From assembly GCA_046541515.1 (NCBI GenBank), contig JBKHDD010000260.1, positions 1 to 5,047 of the forward strand: a stretch of 5,047 nucleotides of DNA, written 5' to 3'. Position 1 is the stretch's first letter. The number at the start of each line of letters is the position of its first letter. This document shows positions 1-4,370 of this stretch, in pieces. The position numbers and the translations under genes are program-made. Source of the DNA: CAYFVR01 sp046541515 (GTDB lineage Bacteria; Desulfobacterota; Desulfobacteria; Desulfobacterales; Desulfococcaceae). A model generated the notes under the pieces. That model was not told where the DNA came from. It ran no database searches and saw only the letters and a list, made by a program, of their open reading frames with translations.

Positions 1-219
1 AAAGCCCCGATACAACCCCGTGCGTTTTTCAGGGAAGCTGAACCGATTCACCTCCCGGCCAACCATCCAACAAGGCTTGATTTCGAAAGCCTTTTGCGCA
101 TGTTGAGCGAGACCATTAAGGCTTTTCAGCTCAGAAAAGAGAGAGTCGAAAAGGTTGTGGTTTTCGACAAACCAGCAGAAGAAAGCTACCCGCCTTACCC
201 CGAATCCCTATCGGACTGA
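1..219 (+). CDS. C-terminal fragment of a plus-strand protein, function unknown (enters from left edge)
   Basis: Frame 1 is open from the first base to a TGA at 217-219, giving the last 72 residues of a protein whose start lies outside the window. The fragment includes RAFFREAEPIHLPANHP, then a probable amphipathic helix (FESLLRMLSETIKAFQL), then a charged strand-like segment (RKERVEKVVVFDKP) and a Pro/Tyr/Ser-rich tail ending SLSD. I do not recognise the family. No catalytic motif is visible. It is the only gene here on the plus strand, it converges on the minus-strand run, and its codons (ATT, AAG, TTT, AGA, AAA) are clearly more A/T-rich than those of its neighbours. It may therefore be host flank or a differently acquired gene. 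The only internal ATG would give about 40 residues, so a partial CDS is the better reading. Confidence 0.72.
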   Translation, partial: KAPIQPRAFFREAEPIHLPANHPTRLDFESLLRMLSETIKAFQLRKERVEKVVVFDKPAEESYPPYPESLSD

Positions 220-238
220 ATCCCCGGCCCAACCAAGA

Positions 239-264
239 GGAGGAACCGGCCGCCCGGCTCCTCC
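239..264. terminator. Hairpin between convergent genes, possible bidirectional terminator
   Basis: GGAGGA-a-CCGG-ccgc-CCGG-c-TCCTCC folds into a 6-bp plus 4-bp stem with one internal mismatch and a 4-base loop. It sits in the middle of the 55-base gap between the plus-strand stop (219) and the minus-strand stop (275), where a shared terminator would be expected. Neither side has a clear T-tract, so it is not a classical intrinsic terminator. The role is inferred from position and symmetry. Confidence 0.35.
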
Positions 265-274
265 CCTTCCCCTT

Positions 275-577
275 CTACCGCTCCCCTCCCTCCACCTTCT
301 TCAAATTCGCCTCCATCACCCGCCGGATATCCTCCTCGCAGTCGGAAACCAAAAGTGACAAACCAAACCGGCGTTCATCCGCCTTTTCCGCGTCCCCTTC
401 GAACCCCCAGAACGCTTTCGAATCCGCGATCAGCGCCTCCAGCGCCAGCAGCTTGCAGCGGACCGCGTACAAATCATCCGCGCATTCCGCCACCGCCAAC
501 ACCGCCCCGCGACTCTCCGCCCGATCCGCCGCGCCCGCGCCTTCCACCAGGTGAATGCCCCTCTCGCCTTTGGCCAT
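275..577 (-). CDS. Small unknown protein, 100 aa, charged and helical
   Basis: Last gene of the minus-strand run. It starts MAKGERGIHL and ends LKKVEGGER before a TAG. The ATG at 577 is preceded by AAGGGAGG with a 5-base spacer, the best ribosome site here. An in-frame ATG at 595 (adding MPREAI) also has a GGGGGAG upstream and cannot be excluded. Residues about 25-55 (AVLAVAECADDLYAVRCKL) and 65-95 (SDCEEDIRRVMEANLKK) look like two amphipathic helices with alternating acidic and basic residues, which suggests a small helical or coiled-coil protein. There are two or three Cys but no paired CxxC zinc motif. There is no signal peptide or membrane segment. About 125 bases separate it from the HNH gene upstream, and the frame stays open through that gap without a convincing start. 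I do not recognise the family. Confidence 0.6.
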   Translation of the reverse strand: MAKGERGIHLVEGAGAADRAESRGAVLAVAECADDLYAVRCKLLALEALIADSKAFWGFEGDAEKADERRFGLSLLVSDCEEDIRRVMEANLKKVEGGER

Positions 578-704
578 GATTGCCTCCCTTGGCATGGCGG
601 GTCTCCCCCGCCGTTGAATGATTCCGGCCGTCCGCGCCCCGCTGGGACGCCTTCCGGCCGGGTCTCGCTCTCCCCTGTGGACCTCTCCCACCCGGCCCCG
701 GTTG

Positions 705-1058
705 TCACTGACCCCCGGCCGTCCCGATCCGCCCCGAAGCGTGGTCACCACCTCCCCACAGGGACGGCTGATTCCGCCGGCGTTTCTTCCGCCGCGTTTC
801 GGCCGCGTTCCGGCGGTGGTGGGCGGCGTCATATCGAAGATGACAGGGGGCGCACAGAACCCGCAGGTTGACCGGTCGGCAATCTTCCGGGAGGTGGTTC
901 AGGTGCGCGACGGTGGCCGTTCTTTTGTGGGTGTCGAACGCCTCCCCCGGTTTCCGGCATTGCTTCCCGCATTCCTGGCAAACCCACCCGGCCGCCTCCT
1001 TCAGCGCCGTCGCCATCGCCTCCCAGTTGGCCGGATATCGTTCTCGTTGCATGGGCAT
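705..1058 (-). CDS. HNH endonuclease, small stand-alone type
   Basis: A 117-residue protein with a recognisable HNH nuclease core. After an N-terminal helix come a zinc knuckle CQEC (C27, C30), then TVAHLNHLPEDC (H52, H55), N64 in PVNLRVL, and CAPCH (C69, C72, H73). This is the usual Cys2-Cys2 plus His/Asn/His layout of the family, which cuts DNA with a beta-beta-alpha-metal site. A basic stretch (RRKKRRRNQPSLW, about 89-101) and a Gly-rich tail follow. Start: the ATG at 1058 follows AAAGGGGG with about 6 bases between; a second ATG two codons later is possible. It lies 12 bases after a stop codon at 1071-1073. HNH proteins of this size are common in phages, plasmids and islands, where they act as nicking or homing nucleases or with terminases. 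No large terminase is in view, so the role is open. The family call is firm; the biological job is not. Confidence 0.88.
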   Translation of the reverse strand: MPMQRERYPANWEAMATALKEAAGWVCQECGKQCRKPGEAFDTHKRTATVAHLNHLPEDCRPVNLRVLCAPCHLRYDAAHHRRNAAETRRKKRRRNQPSLWGGGDHASGRIGTAGGQ

Positions 1059-1070
1059 GGTTGCCCCCTT

Positions 1071-1184
1071 TCAGTCGGTGTATTCGAACTCGATCCGGTT
1101 TACCGCCTTCTCTCCAGAACCCCGGCCAAAGTGCTTTTCCTCATGTTCCTCATGGTCATCTTCCTTTCTTGGGTCACGGCTTGT
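1071..1184 (-). pseudogene. Frame-disrupted micro-ORF between the 54-aa gene and HNH
   Basis: Two overlapping frames share this gap. One starts at a GTG at 1177 that overlaps the upstream stop as GTGA, and runs to a TAA at 1100 (25 aa, MTQERKMTMRNMRKSTLAG...). The other is open from 1184 to a TGA at 1071-1073 and ends in a protein-like stretch (GEKAVNRIEFEYTD) with good third-position G/C, but it has no ATG, GTG or TTG. A one-base backward shift at the run GGAAAAG (around codon 14 of the first frame) would join them into one product of about 36 residues ending just before the HNH ribosome site. This could be a broken small gene, a sequencing slip or recoding. It could also be nothing more than a spacer. 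Confidence 0.22.
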
Positions 1185-1338
1185 TCAACCCATAATCCGC
1201 AGGTTCCGGCCTATCCTCTTCCCCCAGCGCCCAAGCAATCAGGGCTTCAATGTATGCCTCGGCATCATTCCGATTCGGGTTGACCTCTCGAATCTCCCGC
1301 AGGGCTATTTCCATGTGATCCATTCGGGTATTTCCCAT
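1174..1338 (-). CDS. Small unknown helical protein, 54 aa
   Basis: MGNTRMDHMEIALREIREV begins a 54-residue, mainly helical acidic protein ending PADYGLNKP. The ATG at 1338 follows one of the strongest ribosome sites in the window, AAGGAGGAGGG, immediately upstream, so this start is preferred over the in-frame ATGs at 1323 and 1314 and over a longer version reaching 1431. The segment NRNDAEAYIEALIAWALGE looks like a single amphipathic helix. There is no known motif. It overlaps the 3' end of the 69-aa frame by 34 bases. Its TGA overlaps a possible GTG start for the next micro-ORF. Confidence 0.62.
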   Translation of the reverse strand: MGNTRMDHMEIALREIREVNPNRNDAEAYIEALIAWALGEEDRPEPADYGLNKP

Positions 1339-1514
1339 CCCTCCTCCTTCTCTGTGGCCCCTCGGTAAAGGTCCGGATAAATCGTCTCCCGGTTCAAAGT
1401 GACAACGAGACGTGACAGCCCCGGGGGCCATTTTTGGGCGTTTCCGCCCCTCCCCGCGTTGTCGAGCTGGTCTGTCACTTTCGCCGGTTTTCCCTTTGAT
1501 TCCGGGCGTCTCAT
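1305..1514 (-). CDS. Small unknown protein, 69 aa, embedded in the repeat cluster
   Basis: Starts MRRPESKGKPAKVTDQLDN and ends WEIPEWITWK before a TAG. The basic N-terminal third (KGKPAKVT, then a GRGGN turn) is followed by a segment with coding character: GLSRLVVTLNRETIYPDLY, then Trp-rich EEGWEIPEW. The ATG at 1514 has no clear ribosome site but overlaps the stop of a 26-codon upstream frame as TGATG, so coupled re-initiation is plausible; a TTG one codon earlier is an alternative. The frame runs through inverted repeats and a GAAA-loop hairpin (1436-1449). Part of its sequence may therefore be constrained by DNA or RNA structure, and the ORF could be incidental. It overlaps the well-supported 54-aa start by 34 bases. 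No family is recognised. Confidence 0.45.
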   Translation of the reverse strand: MRRPESKGKPAKVTDQLDNAGRGGNAQKWPPGLSRLVVTLNRETIYPDLYRGATEKEEGWEIPEWITWK

Positions 1515-1558
1515 CAATGTCTCAATCCCATTGACCCGCGTCTCGTTGTCGCTTTGGA
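1393..1558. repeat. Long imperfect inverted repeat, 18 of 20 matching
   Basis: The left arm 1393-1412 (TTCAAAGTGACAACGAGACG) is the reverse complement of the right arm 1539-1558 (CGTCTCGTTGTCGCTTTGGA) at 18 of 20 positions, including 12 bases in a row. A second, nested pair follows directly: GTGACAG (1412-1418) with CTGTCAC (1472-1478). Inside is a short hairpin GGGCG-TTTC-CGCCC (1436-1449), which on the minus strand has a GAAA loop. Also, TCAATG and CATTGA (minus strand, near 1533 and 1515) can pair. Such nested pairing over 166 bases suggests a structured RNA, an origin- or operator-like DNA site, or a small non-coding insertion. There is no obvious target-site duplication at the ends. Confidence 0.6.
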
Positions 1559-1582
1559 AGGGGCGGCCGTCACTTTCGCCGG
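1474..1582. repeat. Direct repeat GTCACTTTCGCCGG, two copies
   Basis: Perfect 14-base copies at 1474-1487 and 1569-1582, 95 bases apart. Related GTC(A/G)CTTT cores occur at 1549-1555 (plus) and at 1397-1402 (minus), so the unit behind the inverted repeat and the direct repeat looks the same. This resembles a set of protein-binding sites in mixed orientation more than a tandem array. Confidence 0.5.
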
Positions 1583-1594
1583 CGGCCGCCCCAT
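1514..1594 (-). CDS. Possible leader peptide, 26 aa
   Basis: ATG at 1594, TGA at 1516-1514, product starting MGRPPAKVTAAPSKATTRR. It is basic and rich in Pro/Ala/Thr. Its stop overlaps the next ATG (TGATG), the usual geometry for coupled translation. A CATAAT sequence ends 6 bases before the ATG, which would suit a leaderless transcript; there is no good ribosome site. It shares the peptide PAKVT with the 69-aa frame that follows, because both read the same 14-base direct repeat in their own, different frames. It may be a leader peptide, the N-terminus of a frame-split gene, or an accident of the repeats. Confidence 0.25.
   Translation of the reverse strand: MGRPPAKVTAAPSKATTRRGSMGLRH
1560..1592. 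repeat. Perfect 10-bp G+C hairpin around one repeat copy
   Basis: GGGGCGGCCG (1560-1569) and CGGCCGCCCC (1583-1592) are perfect reverse complements around a 13-base loop holding most of the CACTTTCGCCGG repeat. On the minus strand it follows the ATPase stop by about 45 bases, and the bases after the stem are TTCC, so it is a poor classical terminator. It could slow or end transcription after the ATPase gene, or display the repeat in a loop. It also overlaps the ATG of the 26-aa frame. Confidence 0.45.
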
Positions 1595-1600
1595 CCCTGG

Positions 1601-1606
1601 ATTATG
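1601..1606 (-). promoter_or_regulatory. Possible -10 box for a leaderless transcript
   Basis: On the minus strand this reads CATAAT, one base from TATAAT, inside the local A/T-rich patch TTTACATAAT. It ends 6 bases before the ATG at 1594. In some bacteria, Deinococcus-Thermus among them, leaderless genes carry a -10 box in this position. No good -35 hexamer is seen at 16-18 bases; GGAAAG is the nearest. If real, it would give the downstream small genes and the HNH gene their own transcript. Confidence 0.28.
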
Positions 1607-1610
1607 TAAA

Positions 1611-1631
1611 CTTTCCGCACTGGCTTTCCGC
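1611..1631. repeat. Short direct repeat CTTTCCGC, two copies
   Basis: CTTTCCGC at 1611-1618 and again at 1624-1631, a 13-base period, immediately downstream of the ATPase stop (read as GCGGAAAG on the minus strand). Eight-base repeats can arise by chance, but these two adjoin the larger repeat cluster and may belong to it. Confidence 0.3.
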
Positions 1632-1637
1632 GTCGGC

Positions 1638-2921
1638 TCACTCACTGGGCAGGCGATACTTGCCCCGCCCCTCCTTCTCCAGCAGACCGTCTTGAACCAT
1701 CCGGCTCAGCGTCTTGCGGATGTAGCTCCCCTTCATCTTCGTGGCCGCCTCCAGCTCCTTTGCCGTCCTCGATCCGCCGGAGCGATACAGCGCCTCCCAG
1801 ATTTCGGCCCGCTGTTCGGTCAGCGAATCCGGCCGCCGGGTGAAGCCGATCAGCCCCGCGATTTTCCCCAGCGCTCCGGACCCGCCGGAGGCGTCGGCGG
1901 CGTTCTCCGCTCCGCCGGGGCCGTCGGCGGCCTCGGTCCATTCCGCCTCGATCACGCCATCATCGGCGGCCGGATGGCGATGCGCGACCATGGGCCCCGG
2001 ATGGGCGGCCGAAATCGCCTCCTTTTGGCCTTGGGTCTCCACCTCCACCCATCGCTCGGACTTGTCCCGCTTCGCGGTGGCCACCGCGTCGAAGCATTCA
2101 AGCAGGTCGTACTTGCCGGAAAGACCGATGGAAGCGGCCGTCTTGCTTTGGCCGATGATCCAAACATCAATCCCGTACTCGCGCCCCTCCAGCAGCAGGG
2201 GCAGCCACAGGTCGGTGAAATTGGGAATCCGGAGATTCAGCCGGGTCATTTCGTCGATAATCACCAGCACGTTTCCCCGACTTCGGCCCATCGACGACGA
2301 CAACACCGCCAGCTCCGCCCCGATGGCGCCGTAATCGTTCCCGCAACCCACCGCCTTGCACCCCGGCCACTTCCCCGCCTGGCGGGGCTTGGGATCGATC
2401 AGCACCACAAACCATCCCCGCGCCGCCCGCTCCGCCGCGATATGCCGAACCAGCTCCGTTTTGCCCGCGCCCCTTCCGCCGCAAATCAGCCCGCAGGAAA
2501 CATCCCGCAGGAGCGCCAGGGCGGAAGGCATGGGGCCGCCCACCGCCTCCGCGTTGGCCTTCGCGCCGTTGTAGGTGACCACCTTCGGCCCCTTGGGCGA
2601 AACGAAATCGGCGCGGGATTGCCCGTCCCGAATGTCGAGGCTCCAGAACCCCACCCCGTTTTCGGCCCGAAGAAAGTTCATCGCCTCGATTCTACGATCA
2701 ATCTTGCGGAGCGTTCTCCGCCGGATTTTGCTTCGATATTCGTGGTTCTCGCAGGCGTCATAAATCCAGTTAACCCCATAGGAAACAACGGCCATTATCC
2801 ATCCCCATTGGAAAATCCCCACCGCGATCTCGGTTCCAAACCACTCGTCAAGGATCAGGAAAGAGACGGACCCGACCACCAGTCCCGCGCCGATTTTCTC
2901 TTGGAGGGTAAGGCTTTTCAT
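1638..2921 (-). CDS. Membrane-anchored FtsK/HerA/VirD4-type P-loop ATPase with C-terminal winged helix
   Basis: A 427-residue probable DNA-translocating ATPase. Two hydrophobic helices (about 10-24 and 32-54) are followed by a strongly basic stretch (RSKIRRRTLRKIDRR, 63-77), placing the rest in the cytoplasm. The motor has Walker A GGRGAGKT (148-155), a strand FVVLIDPKP (171-179), Walker B NVLVIIDE (217-224), a possible arginine finger R247 in EGREYGIDV, and the sensor strand WIIGQS with Q258. An Ala/Gly/Asp/Glu-rich linker (about 318-350) leads to a winged helix (about 368-425; SYIRKTLSRMVQDGLLEKE, then GRGKYRL). This order matches FtsK-like pumps and the TraB-type translocases of actinomycete plasmids, but it is shorter than those. 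It could also be a coupling protein or a packaging ATPase of a membrane-containing virus. The ATG at 2921 overlaps the membrane-protein stop as ATGA, implying coupled translation; a longer in-frame version reaching 3107 would run deep into that gene and is rejected. Superfamily is sure, exact family is not. Confidence 0.87.
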   Translation of the reverse strand: MKSLTLQEKIGAGLVVGSVSFLILDEWFGTEIAVGIFQWGWIMAVVSYGVNWIYDACENHEYRSKIRRRTLRKIDRRIEAMNFLRAENGVGFWSLDIRDGQSRADFVSPKGPKVVTYNGAKANAEAVGGPMPSALALLRDVSCGLICGGRGAGKTELVRHIAAERAARGWFVVLIDPKPRQAGKWPGCKAVGCGNDYGAIGAELAVLSSSMGRSRGNVLVIIDEMTRLNLRIPNFTDLWLPLLLEGREYGIDVWIIGQSKTAASIGLSGKYDLLECFDAVATAKRDKSERWVEVETQGQKEAISAAHPGPMVAHRHPAADDGVIEAEWTEAADGPGGAENAADASGGSGALGKIAGLIGFTRRPDSLTEQRAEIWEALYRSGGSRTAKELEAATKMKGSYIRKTLSRMVQDGLLEKEGRGKYRLPSE

Positions 2922-3931
2922 CGGTCGAACTTCCAATCGTTGGTCTTGGATTCGTAATGGGGCAATGCGGGAAACCTCGGTTGTCTTCTTTCGGCAATGT
3001 CCAGCCGTTGACGAAGCAACCGGATTTCCGCTTCCCGGTGTTCTCGCCATCGGTTTTCGATGTACGCCCACCCCACCGCCAGGGCCGCAATGCCGAACAG
3101 CAGCCAAAACGCGACGGTGGGGAGGCGGTTGGCCGGCGGAGCGGCGTGGCCTTGGGAACGAAGCAGGGCCATCTCTCGCTGAAACGCCGCTTGCGCCTCC
3201 AGCCGGATGCGCTCCGCGTTCGCCTCTTTGACGGCGCGTTCGCCATCGCTTTCAAAAATGAAGGCGGGGGCGGCCTTGGAAAGCCCGACCACCGCGACGA
3301 CGGTCAGCGCCAGGGCCAAGGCCATCCGCCGATCCGCAAGCGCCCGCAAGCCCATGAAGGCGGCGAAAAGCCCGACCAGCGCCCAGCCGACGACCGGCCC
3401 GGACTCCAGCGCCGGGAGCGGACCGGCGGCATTGGCGATTGCGGGGGCCATGGCCAGCAACGGAACGACCGGAATCAACGCCTTTTTGTTCCGCAACATG
3501 GCCGCCATCATATCCGCCATGGGATCGGACTCGGGCTTGGACGGCTTCTTGGGCTTGCTCTTCTCCGGCTGTTTGCCGCTGGTGGCAATCCAAAGCAGGG
3601 CGCCGAACACCAACAGGGGCGTGATGTCCATGCCGTCGAAGGGAATCCGTTGGCTGGATGACGGGAAGTCGGACGGGTGGGGAACGTAGGGGCCCGGTTG
3701 ATAGTCCGGGAATCGCGTGGCGTTCGCCTCCGGCGTGGCCATGGCCAGCAGCGCCGCCGGGATCAAGGCCAGAATCAACGCCTTTTTCCCGCCACTGCGA
3801 AAGCACCAGACGACAAACGCGACGATTGCCAGATTGCCCAACCACAGGTCGCTCTGGAATCCCGTCCCGTGTACGGAAACGCCGGTCGTCAAATAGCTCT
3901 GAATCTCCGGCAGGGTGGCAAGGTCCATCAT
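2918..3931 (-). CDS. Multi-pass membrane protein with duplicated signal-like segment, unknown function
   Basis: A 337-residue membrane protein. Start: the ATG at 3931 (MMDLATLPE) follows GAGAGGAATTC at good spacing; the frame stays open to 4012, but that extension crosses an inverted repeat and reads poorly. Likely membrane segments: about 29-45, 50-66, 103-117, 150-168, 180-199, 203-226 and 271-290. KKALI...LLAMA...ANA occurs twice (49-71 and 149-168), each with the look of a signal peptide: Lys pair, hydrophobic core, A-N-A. A Lys/Pro-rich linker lies at 119-136, a charged helix at 229-260 (ERAVKEANAERIRLEAQAA), and a basic coiled-coil-like tail at 293-317. Residues 149-226 (Lys start, AxA, two helices split by RALADRR) loosely resemble VirB2/TrbC pilins or filamentous-phage coat proteins, but this is shape, not proven homology. 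It overlaps the ATPase gene by ATGA, so the two probably act together at the membrane. Confidence 0.8.
   Translation of the reverse strand: MMDLATLPEIQSYLTTGVSVHGTGFQSDLWLGNLAIVAFVVWCFRSGGKKALILALIPAALLAMATPEANATRFPDYQPGPYVPHPSDFPSSSQRIPFDGMDITPLLVFGALLWIATSGKQPEKSKPKKPSKPESDPMADMMAAMLRNKKALIPVVPLLAMAPAIANAAGPLPALESGPVVGWALVGLFAAFMGLRALADRRMALALALTVVAVVGLSKAAPAFIFESDGERAVKEANAERIRLEAQAAFQREMALLRSQGHAAPPANRLPTVAFWLLFGIAALAVGWAYIENRWREHREAEIRLLRQRLDIAERRQPRFPALPHYESKTNDWKFDR
3446..3787 (-). repeat. Internal duplication within the membrane-protein gene
   Basis: Two exact DNA matches recur in the same order: GGCCATGGCCAGCA at 3446-3459 and 3737-3750 (291 bases apart), and GAATCAACGCCTTTTT at 3472-3487 and 3772-3787 (300 bases apart). 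They encode LLAMA and KKALI in both copies with identical codons. The 9-base difference in spacing is a whole number of codons, so the frame is kept. This fits duplication of a module of about 100 codons followed by divergence between the matches. Confidence 0.65.
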
Positions 3932-3950
3932 GATGAATTCCTCTCTGTGG

Positions 3951-4027
3951 ACCGTACATCCGGGAGGGCTTGCCGATGGGAGGCTTTTCCGATAGGAAGG
4001 GGAAAGCCGCATCCATGGATGTACGGT
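3951..4027. promoter_or_regulatory. Leader inverted repeat ACCGTACATCC with inner hairpin, ahead of the membrane-protein gene
   Basis: ACCGTACATCC (3951-3961) and GGATGTACGGT (4017-4027) are perfect 11-base reverse complements. Between them GGCTTTTCC (3982-3990) pairs with GGGAAAGCC (about 4000-4008), 8 of 9 positions. The palindrome CATCCATGGATG (4010-4021) overlaps the right arm. On the minus-strand mRNA this forms an 11-bp closing stem with an internal hairpin, ending about 20 bases before the start codon and just before its ribosome site. It could be a cis-acting RNA leader, an operator, or a DNA site. No known riboswitch class is recognised. Confidence 0.5.
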
Positions 4028-4039
4028 GTTACGTGGCTA

Positions 4040-4074
4040 GGGGCCGTCGGGTGTTCCAAGCGCCCGGCGGCCCC
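4040..4074. terminator. Strong G+C stem-loop after the 84-aa gene
   Basis: GGGGCCGTCGGG (4040-4051) pairs with CCCGGCGGCCCC (4063-4074) at 11 of 12 positions around an 11-base loop. On the minus strand it lies about 30 bases after the 84-aa stop and about 110 bases before the membrane-protein start. No T-tract follows on the minus strand (TAGCCACG), while GTTTCATTTG follows on the plus strand. It could be an attenuator or a message-processing hairpin separating early and late parts of the run. The stem is plain in the sequence; the function is inferred. Confidence 0.4.
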
Positions 4075-4103
4075 GTTTCATTTGCGGGCGTCTTCTCCCG
4101 CCT

Positions 4104-4358
4104 TCAAAGCGATCCCTCTTCCAGCCCCAGCAGGGCGCAGGCAATCGCCCGGTCGATCCGGCGGAGCGTTGCCACCACCGCCTCATCGGCCCCGGTGTTC
4201 TCCGCCCGTTCGATGGTCGCCCGAAGGCGGCCGATTTCCCCGTGAATGGTGTTTCTCATCTTCGCCGCTTCGTCCCGCTCCCGGTCCATTTCGCGGCGTT
4301 CTTCCCGAAGAATTCGTTCAAGGTCCGCGTACATTTCCGCGAAGTTGATTTGGTCCAT
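4104..4358 (-). CDS. Small coiled-coil-like protein, 84 aa, unknown function
   Basis: Begins MDQINFAEMYADLERILRE. Residues about 8-52 are highly charged, with alternating Glu/Arg (ILREERREMDRERDEAAK), and predict a long helix, probably a coiled coil that mediates self-association. A second helix (VVATLRRIDRAIACALLGL, about 61-79) follows a short GAD turn. There is no signal peptide, membrane segment or zinc motif. The ATG at 4358 has CGGAG about 7 bases upstream and lies 12 bases after the stop of the 104-aa gene, so the two are probably co-transcribed. Small helical proteins of this sort occur as scaffolding or accessory proteins in mobile elements. The family is not recognised. Confidence 0.65.
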   Translation of the reverse strand: MDQINFAEMYADLERILREERREMDRERDEAAKMRNTIHGEIGRLRATIERAENTGADEAVVATLRRIDRAIACALLGLEEGSL

Positions 4359-4370
4359 GGCGATCTCCGA

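Noticed and set aside
349..362. A further GTCACTTT-like site (minus strand) within the 100-aa gene
   Set aside because: It is far from the cluster, matches only the 8-9 base core, and is explained by the codons for LSLLV; probably chance.
430..708. Minus-strand frame starting at a GTG that overlaps the HNH stop (GTGA)
   Set aside because: The overlap geometry is tempting, but the product is Trp/Arg/Gly-rich with no plausible fold, and it runs through half of the better-supported 100-aa gene.
618..1368. Plus-strand open frames of 221 and 166 codons across the HNH and 54-aa genes
   Set aside because: Antisense to the recognised HNH motif and to a strong minus-strand ribosome site; composition is Ser/Pro/Arg-biased and nothing is recognisable.
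1387..1400. GGTTCAAA on the plus strand, resembling a tRNA T-loop
   Set aside because: There is no matching T-stem, acceptor stem or anticodon arm around it.
1554..2957. Long plus-strand open frame (467 codons) opposite the ATPase gene
   Set aside because: It is antisense to a gene with clear Walker motifs, is rich in Pro/Arg/His/Gly as antisense G+C frames usually are, and has no domain or ribosome site.
2922..3107. N-terminal extension of the ATPase upstream of 2921
   Set aside because: It would overlap the membrane-protein gene by almost 190 bases with unlikely composition; the ATGA start places the first membrane helix properly.
2957..3689. Plus-strand open frames opposite the membrane-protein gene
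   Set aside because: Shadow frames of a coding region with a well-placed start, membrane helices and internal duplication on the other strand.
3932..4012. N-terminal extension of the membrane protein to an ATG at 4012
   Set aside because: It crosses the leader inverted repeat, reads as Ser/Pro/Arg-rich, and bypasses a good ribosome site before the ATG at 3931.
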